A stretch of DNA of 64,000 nucleotides, from positions 3,747,634-3,811,633 of the forward strand of contig OX377206.1 of assembly GCA_947396885.1 (NCBI GenBank). Direction: 5' to 3'. This stretch comes from Heligmosomoides polygyrus polygyrus. Taxonomy: Eukaryota; Nematoda; Chromadorea; Rhabditida; Heligmosomidae. This document shows positions 21,944 to 32,969 of the stretch, one piece after another (position 1 is the stretch's first letter; every line of letters begins with the position of its first letter). Both the position numbers and the translations under genes were made by a program. The notes below the pieces were generated by a model. The model was not told where the DNA came from and did no database searches. It was given only the letters and a program-made list of their open reading frames with translations.

Positions 21944-24442
21944 CATCATCATCATCATCATTTTCAATAGCGTTTGTCCCCCTTGGTGGCGGGGTCCGCT
22001 CTTCTGGGCTGGTGACGCCACTTCTCCCGATCAAACGCTTGGTCGGGATGGACACCAGCTAACTTCAAGTCCAAATGCAACGTATCTAGCCAACGTTGTT
22101 TCGGGCGTCCTCTGGGCCGTTTTCCAGGGACTTCAAGATTAAGGCCAATCTTACACACGGCGTCGTCGTTAGCACGAAGGACGTGGCCATACCATCGTAG
22201 ACGTGCTTCGCGCAACTTGTCAGCTATCGAGGCGACACCGAACCTTTGTCGCATGGTTTCATTGCGAACGCGGTCCAGTCGCGTTACTCCAGCCGTCCAC
22301 CTTAGCATTTTCGTCTCCATTACACTGAGGCGGCTTTCAATTTCCTTCGTCACGGGCCAGCACTCAGCACCATACGTCGCTACTGGGCGGACGACTGCTC
22401 TATACACCTTTGACTTGAGGTACTCAGGTATTGTCTTGTCGCAAAGCACCCCAGTCAACGAACGCCATTTGGACCAGGCTGCACTCACACGTGCGTTCAC
22501 TTCCAACTTTAGGCTGCCATCGGACGTGACTGTTGATCCAAGATACTTGAAAGATGTAACTCGTGAGAGCTCAGTACCATTGATCTTAATGGATCCATGC
22601 TCATTCACATCCGTCGTCAAGTACTCCGTCTTTTTGACGTTTAGCTTGAGTCCGAACAATGCTAAGCGATCGCACCACGCCTGTGCCTGTCGCTCGAGCT
22701 CTGCTTTGTCTTCGCATGCAAGCATGACGTCATCGGCATACAGCAGCGTCCAAGGAGCTTCCCTTTGGAGATCGCGTGTAATTGCATCCATGACGATCAC
22801 GAAGAGCAGTGGGGAGAGCGCAGATCTCTGGTGCAGTCCGACAGAGATTGGAAACTCCATCGAGGTGCCCGCTGGTGCTCGCACTCGGCTTATTGGGCAC
22901 GAGTAGAGGATGCGCACCCACTCAATAAGCTCTTCAGGGATACCATGTCGTCGCAACGCGTACCATATCACTTCCCGCGGAACGCGGTCGAAGGCCTTCT
23001 CCAAGTCCAGGAAGGCGAAATGCACCGGTTTCTGTTTCTCGCGGTGCTTCTCTAGCAGAAGACGAACGGCGTGTATGGCATCAACCGTCCCACAGCCGGT
23101 AACAAAACCACACTGATTATTGGAGAGCTGAACGACATCCCGAATACGTCCATCGACAATTCGCTCAAAGGTTTTCATGGTGTGCGAAAGAAGGCGAATT
23201 GGACGGTAACTAGCACAGTCTGCAGGACTGCCCTTCTTCTTCCAAATCGGAATAGTCGTGCTTTGCTGCCAACCCTCAGGCACTTTCTTCTCAGCAACAA
23301 CCTGATTGAAAAACTCAGTCAGCCAGTCAGCAGGGCACCAGCCCTTCGACTTCCACAGGTCAGCTGGCAGGTCATCGGGACCAGTGGCTTTGCCTGACTT
23401 CATCTTCCTCAGGGCTGCTTCAGTTTCGCTCACTGTGATCTTCTGAACGGGACCGTATACAGGTGATGCAAAAGGAACAGCAGGATGTTCAAATTCTACA
23501 TTCGAGATTTCCTCGAAGTATTCGCGCCATCTCTTCACAGCCCTCTTACGATCCATCAGAAGATGACCGTTCTCGTCGTTAATGCCAAAGAACTTCTCGA
23601 TGTCTTCTGCTTGGCGACAGCGAGCTTTGGCGAGGCGGTAAAGATAACGCTCGCCATCGCGCGTCTCCAGTTTTTCACTCACATCAGCGTAGTGTGCGGC
23701 TTTAGCAACGGCCACTGCCTTCTTTGCCGCTTTCTTCGCTTCTCGATAATTCCGCCAATTATCGACTGTTTTATCACCGATAAATACGTGATATAGCCGT
23801 TTCTTTTCCCTGACCTTCTCTCTGACATCGTCAGTCCACAGCCAAGCCTGCTTGTCGACCCAACGCCGTCCAGGCTTCGTTGTGCCGAGTTCGAGGCGCG
23901 CAGCCCGAGTTATCGCATCGGTAGCATCCTTCCAGGTTTCGTCGACAGTTGTTACCGTCAGCAACCGAATGCGAGAAATAACAGCTGCTTCCTTCTCTTT
24001 CAGTCGCCACCATTTGATTCTAGCCGTCCCGCATCGCTCAACACGTTTACACCTCGGAGGTGTGATCTTCAGCGAGCAGATCAATGGACGGTGTTGCGTG
24101 GCAACCGTCTCATACGGCACGGTCTTCGCGTCTGTGACAAGACCTTGGTCGCGACGCCTAACAAGGACATAGTCAATCAGCGTTTTGGCGTTCCCGCTAT
24201 AAAACGAGATGAGGTGGGAGTCACGCTTTCGAAATATGGTATTCACGATGGTGAGGTCATGTGAGTCTGCATACTCAAGTATACGCTCACCATCGGCGTT
24301 GCGTGACCCATAGCCAAAACCACCATGACAGCCGTAACCATCTTTCGTTGCTCCGACGTGACCATTAAGGTCACCTGCCACAACAATCATGTCTTGTGAC
24401 GGCACTTCCGCTGTCTTCTCATCAAGCAGGGACCAGAACTCG
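21944..24442 (-). mobile_element. RTE-clade LINE, 5'-truncated, 2,499 bp, 14-bp target duplication
   Basis: TGAAAATGGTATAT is present at 21930-21943 and 24443-24456, a clean 14-bp target site duplication. On the minus strand the element ends with an ATG-repeat tail (seen as CAT repeats from 21944), typical of RTE 3' ends. The 5' end is truncated inside the endonuclease, so the insertion could not be copied again without help. Confidence 0.92.
21964..24405 (-). CDS. RTE endonuclease/reverse transcriptase, N-terminally truncated ORF
   Basis: 813 codons are uninterrupted to a natural stop, ending RRADPATKGDKRY as RTE proteins commonly do. The frame stays open upstream to the truncation at about 24442, so the ATG at 24403-24405 is an internal Met and not the original start. 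Residues 1-115 are the C-terminal part of an apurinic-type endonuclease (GDLNGHVG at 11-18, IDYVLVRR at 77-84, QHRPLI at 104-109). The reverse transcriptase spans about 330-610 (LDLEKAFDRVPRE at 466-478, YADD at 556-559), followed by the RTE C-terminal domain with a Cys/Trp-containing region. In LINEs this protein nicks the target and primes cDNA there. The GLHQRSALSP motif (523-532) has Arg where Gly is usual, possibly harmful. Much of the N-terminal endonuclease is missing. Confidence 0.92.
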   Translation of the reverse strand: MPSQDMIVVAGDLNGHVGATKDGYGCHGGFGYGSRNADGERILEYADSHDLTIVNTIFRKRDSHLISFYSGNAKTLIDYVLVRRRDQGLVTDAKTVPYETVATQHRPLICSLKITPPRCKRVERCGTARIKWWRLKEKEAAVISRIRLLTVTTVDETWKDATDAITRAARLELGTTKPGRRWVDKQAWLWTDDVREKVREKKRLYHVFIGDKTVDNWRNYREAKKAAKKAVAVAKAAHYADVSEKLETRDGERYLYRLAKARCRQAEDIEKFFGINDENGHLLMDRKRAVKRWREYFEEISNVEFEHPAVPFASPVYGPVQKITVSETEAALRKMKSGKATGPDDLPADLWKSKGWCPADWLTEFFNQVVAEKKVPEGWQQSTTIPIWKKKGSPADCASYRPIRLLSHTMKTFERIVDGRIRDVVQLSNNQCGFVTGCGTVDAIHAVRLLLEKHREKQKPVHFAFLDLEKAFDRVPREVIWYALRRHGIPEELIEWVRILYSCPISRVRAPAGTSMEFPISVGLHQRSALSPLLFVIVMDAITRDLQREAPWTLLYADDVMLACEDKAELERQAQAWCDRLALFGLKLNVKKTEYLTTDVNEHGSIKINGTELSRVTSFKYLGSTVTSDGSLKLEVNARVSAAWSKWRSLTGVLCDKTIPEYLKSKVYRAVVRPVATYGAECWPVTKEIESRLSVMETKMLRWTAGVTRLDRVRNETMRQRFGVASIADKLREARLRWYGHVLRANDDAVCKIGLNLEVPGKRPRGRPKQRWLDTLHLDLKLAGVHPDQAFDREKWRHQPRRADPATKGDKRY

Positions 24443-24456
24443 TGAAAATGGTATAT

Positions 24457-25139
24457 AATCGTGTTATATATGCAAACTGTGAGCTTCAGCCCTAGAGTAA
24501 TCGAGATCGCTGAACACGAATCTTAAGTTAGTTTTTGCAGTAGCGATTGCCATTAAGAGATATCAATCAAATTGTCGATTCTTCGTGCGTATCACTCATT
24601 AAGCTTGAAATTTCAGGTCTGAGATAATCGAGGTCACTGAACACGGATCTGAAATTCATTTTTTTTAATTTTTCGTCGAAATTTGTGTTTATTGTGCAAA
24701 TTTCGTAGAGGATTCAAGTGTATGACATTGATGGTAGTCGTGGTCGCAGGGAATGCAAATGTGAAGTTAGATTTTGAAAATATCGACGAAGACTGGTCAT
24801 ACAATTAATTCGCCTCAACGAATTCTCCATAGAAAATCAATAGCTCGATCAACTTCAACCGATAATTTCAAAAACGAACTTCAGATTTGTGTTCAGCGAG
24901 ATCGACTACCCCAAGGGCTGAAATTTCGGACCGCAGTCGATCGCCATCAACTGCGGTCAGCATCGCCAATACGCCACGCCCCCACACCAGTTGTGATGGA
25001 CTGATGGAAACACGCATGCGCACACTCTCTACCCTTTTATGGATGTAGGATATTGAATGCGTTTTCGTAACGGTGACTCCTAGACAGTGTGCTATCAAAA
25101 ACAATCATCACCGGAATGAACGCCGCTTACAAGAATCAT
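24457..25139. other. Unassigned sequence with a recurring 25-30 bp phrase
   Basis: A phrase of the type GAGATCGCTGAACACGAATCT appears at about 24505 and 24625 and inverted near 24885 (AGATTTGTGTTCAGCGAGATC), each near CTGAAATTTC. It looks like a diverged dispersed repeat. No coding signal. Confidence 0.35.
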
Positions 25140-25372
25140 CATTATGCCACATTCGAAACAACCACATATTCGAAATTCGAGTATTATTCGAATTTTCGAA
25201 CCTCGAATAACCGGATTCGAATAATTATTCGAATTTGCGAAACGCAAATAATCGAATTCGAATAATTATTCGAAATTGCGAAACTCGAATAATCAAATAA
25301 TCAAAAATCGAATTCGAATAAATTATTCGAATAAATATTCGAATTCGATTATTCGAGCACAAGCATACTGTC
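25140..25372. repeat. TTCGAA/ATTCGAATAAT-rich low-complexity block
   Basis: This is a run of self-complementary ATTCGAATAATTATTCGAA words ending CGAGCACAAGCAT, similar to the arms at 7160-7700 and 9640-9856. It lies directly before an R1 copy. Confidence 0.65.
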
Positions 25373-26114
25373 TATCAGAAGGCTTTTCTCAGTTTCTCCC
25401 GACCCTCTAGTCTGGTTACAAATGAGTGACTGAAATGCCGTACAAAACGTAGTCCGCCCTTCTGTTTGTGCATCCATCCTTCCCCACAACCGCCTGTTGA
25501 TCACAGCTTGATCATCATTATCGATCCTCGGTAAGAGTAATCTATCTGAGTTATGAGCCGCATGAATATGGTAGGCGATAAACGGGCTCCACTACAGTTA
25601 CTAGCATCAGCCGTTTATTGACAGATGATCGATCTTATCGATTCTTGTCCGCGGTGGCAGTTTGATCATCACGCAACTGTGGTTGCCGAGCGATGGACTT
25701 CAGAGCAAGCAAACAACGTTCATTGGCAAGATATCGATCAAATTTATCTATTTCGACCAGAAATAGCCGCTTAGTGTGGCAATCAGGTGCATATAATGGC
25801 TGATGAGCAGGCTTCACAGGAATTACTCGACGCCTATACTATGGCGAGGATATAGACTACTATGAATCTCTTGGTCAAGAACCCAGCCAGAAGGTCCGCA
25901 ACTTATGTACCTTAAAACCCATTACCTTGCGTAGTTGAGCAGGGCAAAATGGAAAAGTGCTTCGTTATTTAATTGTGTTTACCTTTTTGTATGCAACTTC
26001 TGTATGCGTATTCACATTCAGTCGTATGCATGAGATGATAGCCTTGCTGATTGCATGGCGCAATCTGTACCCATGGATACCAATTCATTTTGATTTTCTG
26101 TGCTACGATTTCAA

Positions 26115-26398
26115 TTGGGCGCGTGGAGCGCAGTCGGAGGAGGCTTCTGCTGTCGCCTGCACCCGATACCAGGTTCCTGGTTCGGCTTTCCCGATCAGGC
26201 CAACCAAGCCTTCCATCCCGGTGAATTGGTACCAGGCTTGTCTGAGAAGGATAAAGCGCTGACTTGTTCATCGGCTGGCCACCGCATGTTATTGTATGGC
26301 CAAATACGCATTCATGCCGCCTCCACGACATCCCGTAGAAGTAGAATGCGCTGGAGCATCCCAGAAGGTATTGAATAATGCCGTCCTTTATCCTTTTA
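26115..26398 (+). repeat. tRNA-derived SINE (284 bp) with target duplication
   Basis: TACGATTTCAA flanks it at 26104-26114 and 26399-26409. The head has an A box-like GGAGCGCAGTCGGAGG and a B box-like GGTTCGGCTTTCC. The tail is GCCGTCCTTTATCC-rich. Same family as 33938-34228 and 48386-48681. Confidence 0.8.
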
Positions 26399-27617
26399 TA
26401 CGATTTCAAGACTAGAAGCTTCTCACAATTAACCGGCTACTACTCTACTATTAATTTGTTGCCAAGTTAGTAGTACAGTAGTAGCCGACGACGAAAACTC
26501 GGTCTGGGTTACATACGGAAGACGCAACCGGAATTTCTTTTTGTTGAGAAATTCGAGACTTCTTAAGATTGGAAAGATTCGGTTTTCCTGGTACAAACTG
26601 CTGAGTATGTTGTAAATGCGATTACACAATGAGATAGACATATCTGGAATGTATTAATTCTATAGATGCTTTACTGTTCATTAAAATTTCGTGAACTATG
26701 CAGCTTCGCAAGACTTGAGATTTCGAGTGCTATTACCGCAAAAGTTAAACTTTTGCGCGCTAACCTCTCAAAAAGTTTGAAATTCTGCAACAATGGCGTG
26801 CCATATATGGATCCTCACGAGAATAGAGTGAAGGATTAAAATTTCAGCACGAAAAATTCGGACTCCGTGTGAAGTTCGAAATATCGGCGAAGACTGAGGG
26901 AAAATTTTGAATTTTGGCCCACAAACTTCGAATTCTCCCTAAGGTAGCGCGTAGAAGTTGAATTCGAAATGTCCCGCACTAGCGCGAAAATTTCGAATTC
27001 GGGCGCCGAAACTTTGAATTCTAGCGCGCCAAATCCTACGAAAGGGCAGAAGGGCAATGAGGTCGCGTCGGACGGGTGAGGGCGTCTACGGTCGATGCTC
27101 TGAATAGTGATTGGGGGGTATTTGGCCTCCTTTTGTAGGCCCAATTGACGACTAGCGGCCATAGGTGTTCGATACCGCTGAACCGCACATATGGCTGCTG
27201 GAAAATGAAGGTTGATCTGAAGTTGTACTAACGCTATTGCTGCTTTACTTTATATTCAAATTTGGTGTATAACTTCGAAGGAGTTCAAATTTCTCGCGGC
27301 GGAAATCTTACGCGCTAGCCTCGCAAAAAACTGAATTTCCGCAATAGCAATGTGCCAGGCTTGAATTCTCGCTATAAATTTTTTCGCTACGAGTTTTAGC
27401 ACAAAAAAATCGAATTCCGACGCATGAACGTCGAATTCTCCCCGCTCAAAAATTCAGTTCTTATACGCGAGACTTGAACCAGAGCACGAATTTCGAAGTC
27501 TCGCTTAAGAAGCTGAGCAATTTTGAATTCTGGCTGCGAAATTTGAATTCTCGCGAAACTGACGCGAGAAAGTTCGAATTTTAGCGCGCGCACGAGTTCC
27601 GAATTCTCGCGTAGATA

Positions 27618-27734
27618 GCGCGAATGCCTTGAATTTGATCACGAGAGATTTGAACTCCTGCCATGCCAGCGTGCTAAAATTGACCTCTTGTGAACCTAAG
27701 GCGAAATTTTTGAAGTCTGGTACCCGAAATATGG
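27618..27734 (+). repeat. Direct repeat, left copy (117 bp)
   Basis: GCGCGAATGCCTTGAATTTG through GGTACCCGAAATATGG recurs at 29322-29437 with few differences. The two copies bracket about 1.6 kb. Confidence 0.7.
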
Positions 27735-28156
27735 ATAATTATATATGGTGGGATTCCCGAAATATGGATGGTACCCGAAATATGGATACCGCTGTCTTCA
27801 GACGCTTTAAACTGGCAGCTGTGGCTAAGGCAATTTAGGCAGCTGAGGCGTTTTGACCACGACATCGTTAAGTACATGAAGTGTTCTGTTCGCCCACGCA
27901 TCTTAAGCGTGTTAGCTAGCTGTGTCTTCCCGTAGTGGTCCACCGAAATCGAAAAAATGCGTCATACAAGCCTCACCTGCATCTTCGCATCTCTGTAACA
28001 TTGCCTCTTCCTCAGCTACACAATTCTACTTTAGTGTACTACTAGATCATTTTACTGCCTCTATGACCCACGAGTTGCAGCCGAAACGACTCGAACTTGA
28101 CAGAGTTCTTGCGCTCTAAACACGCCCGCGCGTGCAATTTAGCACAACAACGGTCA
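27735..28156. other. Repeat-derived sequence between direct repeats
   Basis: CCCGAAATATGGAT recurs three times near 27725-27790. The part from 27840 to 28150 is a diverged duplicate of 28505-28810, sharing the CTGTTCGCC, GAAATCGAAAAAA and CACGCCCGCGCGTGCAATTT words. Confidence 0.4.
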
Positions 28157-28483
28157 ATGTTCTCCCTGCTCTTACTCGCCCACATTACGGTTTTCGCGAG
28201 TCGTAGCAGCACCTTTCAATTCAGCACGAAAAGCTCTATCGAATGGTTACCAACTTTTCCTGGTTCGGAAACATCGATTGTAAATGACGTCATCGCCTTC
28301 TGCCGCGCCCCTTTCTTCGACGCGAAATTGTCGAAAAATCGTTTTTTCAAAACTGGTCGAGATTTATACGATTCTATAGAGCTTTTTGAGCTGAACGGAA
28401 CGGCGTCATTGCGAGTGTCGAAGACTCAAGGACGGAAGAAGTTAGGGCGGAAGAATCTTCACCGTTGCCGTCCGCCGCTCTAA
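28157..28483 (+). CDS. Hypothetical small ORF with signal-peptide-like start
   Basis: From the ATG at 28157 the frame gives about 108 residues starting MFSLLLLAHITVFASRSS, which has the hydrophobic core and small residues of a secretory signal. The rest has no recognised domain and a Lys/Arg-rich C-terminus. An in-frame ATG at 28097 would add 20 residues and spoil the signal, so the later start is preferred. It sits in repeat-derived DNA between two copies of the same repeat, with no visible introns or regulatory context. It may be a chance frame. Confidence 0.2.
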   Translation: MFSLLLLAHITVFASRSSTFQFSTKSSIEWLPTFPGSETSIVNDVIAFCRAPFFDAKLSKNRFFKTGRDLYDSIELFELNGTASLRVSKTQGRKKLGRKNLHRCRPPL

Positions 28484-28504
28484 AACGGCAGTTGTAACTA
28501 TGGC

Positions 28505-29200
28505 ACGTTAAGCAGCTGGAAAGCTGTGAACGCTTCCTCGTAAACTACCTTAAGTGGTCTGTTCGCCTATGCATTTGTAGGCCGTTAGCTCATCGCCTCC
28601 TACCGCAGTGATCGACTGAAATCGAAAAAAAGGTTTACAAACCTAACCTGCATTTTCACACCATCTTAGCTTTGTCCGTTGTTAGGCTGCATTGCTGTGT
28701 TTTGACGAGCTGCTAGAGATTCTTATTTATTATAGAGTCCGCAGGCTTCAGCCGAAAGGATTCACACTTGACAGATTTATCGCGCTCCAAGCACGCCCGC
28801 GCGTGCAATTTGCGAGCGGTCGCGCCATCTCGATTGATTGGTTCGATTCTACACGCATTGTTCTCGGTGCACTCCAAATGCAAGCTGGACAGCCTTAGAG
28901 CAACTCCTGAGTAGGGCGGCTGGGAATTTTTGATAAAACTCCTCAAACTCTCACTCTACAAGCTTTCGCGCCCATCAGTTGAGAGGTTCGATTCTATATG
29001 CATTGTTCACGGCGCACTCCAGATTCAAGCTGGATAGTCCTAGAGCAATGCCTGAGTAAGGCGGCTAGGGATTTCTGATAAAACTCCCCATACGCCCACT
29101 CTACAAGCTGTCGCTCGCTCTATAGGTTGTCGTGCCCACTCGATTGATTCTGTCAGGCCTATATGCATTGTTCACAGCACGCCATGCCGGCAGTTAGCCC
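28505..29200. repeat. Foldback-core repeat units with B-box-like GGTTCGATTCTA words
   Basis: Diverged units of roughly 110-130 bases each contain GTTCGATTCTA.A.GCATTGTTC followed by a GCACTCCA word and CTTAGAGCAA or CTAGAGCAA. They correspond to the core of the foldback elements (8159-9183 and others) but without arms. Confidence 0.5.
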
Positions 29201-29321
29201 CAAACAGTAGGCCATGCTCGTCCAAGCTTAAAGGTAGGCTCCTTCCATCAGCCTAACGTCCAGAAGTTGAATGCGCAGCGCCGTTGTGCTTGTTGGATGC
29301 GGTGGCATGTCCGGTACTGTA

Positions 29322-29437
29322 GCGCGAATGCTTTGAATTTGATCACTAGAGATTTGAACTCCTGCCACGCCAGCGCGCTAAATTTGACCTCTTGTGAACC
29401 TAAGGCGAAATTTTTGAAGTCTGGTACCCGAAATATG
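29322..29437 (+). repeat. Direct repeat, right copy (116 bp)
   Basis: This is the partner of 27618-27734. It shares GAGATTTGAACTCCTGCCA and GTGAACCTAAGGCGAAATTT. Confidence 0.7.
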
Positions 29438-29814
29438 ATTAATTCTAGCATGCGGTTGCCGAACTCTCGCAATATGGACACAAAAAAAAACTTTAGTCGT
29501 GGTGCGTAAAATGTGAATTCTCGTGTGGCTCTGCTGAGATCTGGCAGTGTTGGCTTGTACGTTTGAGTTCTCGTGTAGCCTCTGCGAAAAGTTGGATTTT
29601 TCCATTTAATTCATTCAGATTCTTGCAGCGCAAGTGCGAAATTCACACTTACAAAGGAAGGATACTAAATGATCATGGAATTTTGAAATGAGATGCATAC
29701 CGCGGGATGCGGCTTCGAACGCTGATTCCAAATATGTGTTCCGTTTCTGCTGTGCCCATCTGTGAACGGAGCTATGGACCATTTTCGTAGCAGGCTCCTT
29801 TGCCCTCTAGCTTA
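29438..29814. other. Unassigned sequence
   Basis: This stretch continues R1-like TTTGAATTCTCG-type sequence to about 29640. Nothing is recognised after that. Confidence 0.3.
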
Positions 29815-30315
29815 TCCGCTGTTATCCGAATCGGATATCCGATAGCCGATCCGAAGAAAAGTCATCTATCTGAATCATCCAAAATCCGGCCAATCGAAAT
29901 TTAGCCTCATCTGAATCATCCGCAAATTCGGGATTTTCAAAATTACCCTTATCCGAATCATCCAGAGATCCGGGTTTTGAAAAATGACCTATCCGAATCA
30001 TCTGATCATCTGGAAAATCGGCGTCGGATCCCATGTCTAGTACATCCCTATACCCGCGACTCGTTCGCGCCCCATTGACAAAATGGCGCTCCAGTGAGAT
30101 CAGCTGTTCTCTCGAGAGGCCTAGCTGTATCATACCCTTGATTACATTCATGAATACGAATCGCATCCACTACCCACTGCTGGTAGTGGGTACGATTCCC
30201 TTACGGTATCTCTACCTATGCCCATTGCTTGATGAATCCGGGCCCTGGCGGGGTAGTAGCGAAGGTTTGCTGACGGGAGCGAGAGGTACAGGTTCGACTC
30301 CCCCATGGGCGAGAG
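29815..30315 (+). repeat. TATCCG-rich repeat followed by a tRNA-like tail
   Basis: 29815-30040 is rich in TATCCGAATCAT words. 30045-30315 matches 49830-50105 and contains a CCCACTGCTGGTAGTGGG hairpin (30170-30187). Near its end GAGCGAGAGGTACAGGTTCGACTC carries a perfect B-box core. The A box is poor. Likely a dispersed tRNA-related repeat, not a functional tRNA. Confidence 0.45.
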
Positions 30316-30852
30316 TCTCATTTTCCACCCTTTAGTATATTTTCTTATGTTAAAAATCTTTGCTTTTCACATCTCAGCAGTATATATTGTGAAAATGCTT
30401 ACTGAATCAACATTCCAAAATTGAACACTTCCAAAAAAAATCCCGTTTCACTGCCTCCATAATACATGGAGAGGCGGTAATCATCGGCTCCAACTGCGTC
30501 TATTACTTAGCATCAAGTAATCGACCAAGTTAGCAGTCGGCAAGGGTAAAAAGCATTGAATGTAACGTCTTTCATTCATATTTAGTCAAAAACAATTATT
30601 ATGTAAGGCATCACAAACAACCCGAGTTCGTGAAAGCTGCGTCCCGAACAAGCGCGTTAGCTGTTGGAGCCGTCATTATTTCTCCCTGCCTTTCTAGCTG
30701 AAATGCAGCTGATAGGCCCAGGTTGAAGATCAGAAAATCGGCAATTTTCTTGTTGATGCATGTAAAGATTGCGCCGTATTCTTGTTCGCTATACTACAAT
30801 GCCCACCTAATTGATCGCAGAGTTGCTGCCTACCAGCAGTGCAGAATTGTTA
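30316..30852. other. Unassigned sequence
   Basis: No coding or repeat feature was recognised, apart from a short stretch (30800-30830) that is the inverse of sequence near 16440-16480 (CCTAATTGATTGC-like and GCCTACC words). Confidence 0.3.
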
Positions 30853-32090
30853 CCTTTTCTGAGTTTCTCCTGACCCTCTGGTCTGGTTACAAATGAATGA
30901 CTGAAATGCCGTACAAAACGTAGTCCGCACGTCTGTTTGTGCATCCATCCTTCCCAACAACCGTCTGTTGATCACATCTTGATCATCATTATCGATCTTT
31001 AATAAGAGTAACCCATCTGAAACAGAAACCGCATGATTATCATGGGCGATAAACGGGCTCCACTACAAATACTAGCATCGACCAGTTATTTACTATTGAT
31101 CGACCCTATCGATTCTTGTCTGAAGTGGAAGTTTGATCATTGTGCGCCCGTGGTTGCTGACCGACGGACCTCAGAGCAAGTAAACAACTTTGGTTAAGAA
31201 AATATCAATTGAAGTAATCCATTTTTGTCAAGAAATAGCCTTTTAATGTGGTATGGTATGATGAGCTGGTTTGTATGAGCTGGCTTCACAGAGAGTAAAC
31301 GAGTCTAAACCATAGGGAGGACATGAATTAATATGAAACTCTTGGCCAAGGATTCAACCAGAAGGTCTCCAACTTATGTATTTGTAAAACGACATTACCT
31401 TGCGTAGTTGAGCAGGGCGAAATTTGAAGGACTTCATTATTTAATTGTATGTAACTTTTTGTAGGCAACTTCTGTATGCGTATTCACAATCAGTCAGTCA
31501 GTTCACAAACAATCGGTATACACGAGGTGATAACCTTGCGGAGTGCATGGCGCAATCTGTATTCATGGATACCAGTTGGATTTGCTCCTCTGTGCTATGA
31601 TTTTAGTACTAGATGTTTCCCAAAATTATCCGTATATAATGCAGCGGTGAGCACCTACAGACGGGCCCTCTAAGGCCTGCCCGTCTGTAGGTGCTCACCG
31701 TTGCATTATTTACGGACCATTTTTTCTCAAATTTGAAGCAAAGTCTGATGATAATCCCGTTATCTATTTATTTATGACGACCTTAGCGCTGGCTGAATAC
31801 TACTGCCATCTTGACCTGTTGCCAGGTGAATACCGCAGTAGCAGCCGGCGACGAGCATTCGGTCTCGGTTACATACAGACGGTGAAACCGGAATTTTTTG
31901 AGAAATTCGAGACTTTTTAAGTTTGGGAAAATTAGGGTTTTTCTTGCGGAAATCGCTGAGTATGTTGAAAATGCGATTACATAATGACATAGACGTATCT
32001 GGAAAGGCACTAACTCTTATGCTGCTTTACTTTTCATTCAAGCTTCGTGAGCTAGCTTCGCAAGACTTCAGATCATCTGGCCCGGACCTG
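30853..32090 (+). mobile_element. R1 dispersed repeat
   Basis: The R1 landmarks are in order: GACCCTCTGGTCTGGTTAC (30873), GATAAACGGGCTCC (31048), CGTATTCACAATCAGTC (31480), and the nested hairpin (31790-31850), whose inner stem is ACCTG/CAGGT instead of ACTTG/CAAGT. CAGACGGTGAAACCGG follows. The inverted pair CTACAGACGGGC / GCCCGTCTGTAG stands at 31655-31690. It ends before the satellite part. Confidence 0.65.
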
Positions 32091-32465
32091 AATTTTGAAC
32101 GAGATTGTAATGCACGCGAAACCTGCGCCTCCTTGACTGCTCCTCACCACATAGTAAAGAAACTTTGGAAATTTAAAACTTTTTTAAATATTCAATTCAG
32201 TGACTTCATGAAACGAAGGTGAGTCACTACATTGTCGTAGACACGTCTGAAAAAAAATTAAGAAATAAGGACCTCATCGAAAAACCTGTACGACGACGAC
32301 CTCCCCCCCCCTCCCCCCTCCACCTCCCCAAAGAAACGGCGCCACAATACAACCCCCCCCCTCGATTCTCCAACCTCAAGCTTTAGTCAGGACCGAATAG
32401 CACACTATGCTGAGTAGAACCGCTCTCTTCCTCCAGGACATTAGCAAGTCAGTTTCCTCAACTAA
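32091..32465. other. Unassigned, with C-rich tracts
   Basis: Poly-C tracts lie at about 32300-32330 and 32355. No other feature was seen. Confidence 0.3.
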
Positions 32466-32800
32466 CCAGGGGAGGGTCTCAGGCGTATGTCTGAACGAGG
32501 GAAATGGATAGTGCTGCGAGAATGTCCACCCTTCATATAGTAGAAAGACATGTTTCGTTTTTGCTGAGTCGTTGATTAAAAAGAGCTACGGGCCCACGAA
32601 ATTGGATACAATTGCACCGTCAGCGCATGCCTACGGCATCTTCGGCAAGCGAGTTGGTGGCTCAGCAGGGTGTGACTCTGCTTCACAGGTGATAGGCCAG
32701 ATGTTAGACTCCCGCACTATGCACGGTTTTTGCATTTTTTTAGGACCGCTGCCTCCTTTATCAATTTGCTTCCTACTACGTTAAGTGGACTTTATCAGTC
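32466..32800 (+). mobile_element. Partial CCAGGGGA-ended element, left end with tRNA-like block
   Basis: This starts CCAGGGGAGGGTCTC after TAA (32463-32465) and matches the right arm of the 13824-15253 element, read inverted, through GAGAATGTCCACCC. The tRNA-like block is at 32645-32720 (GGTGGCTCAGCAGGG). The other end is not found. Confidence 0.5.
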
Positions 32801-32969
32801 ACAGCTCTTCAGGGTAAACACTCATAAATCAATAAGTAATTGATTAGTCGCTCAAAGAGGACTGCTTATCCTTTATTCGGTGTCTGCTACGTGCCAGAAT
32901 GCTTTCTGAAAATGCTTCGATAAAAGGCGAACATTTTGCGAAGTGAGGGCTGTACCCTAGAACATTTTG

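Larger units (their letters stand above)
25383..27735 (+). mobile_element. R1 dispersed repeat, longest copy without array expansion
   Basis: This copy keeps the 5' landmark (GACCCTCTAGTCTGGTTAC, 25400), the GATAAACGGGCTCC block (25577), and the nested hairpin (26435-26490, outer stem close to 16 bp). It also keeps decayed satellite-like monomers (26860-27030) and a second AT/GC alternation block to 27700. A SINE is inserted at 26115-26398. No coding potential. Confidence 0.6.

Noticed and set aside
22217..24172. Plus-strand frames of 60-229 codons
   Set aside because: They are antisense shadows of the RTE reverse transcriptase.
30215..30310. Functional tRNA gene
   Set aside because: The B-box core is good but there is no convincing A box, acceptor stem or anticodon loop; the same sequence recurs as a dispersed repeat at 49960-50105.
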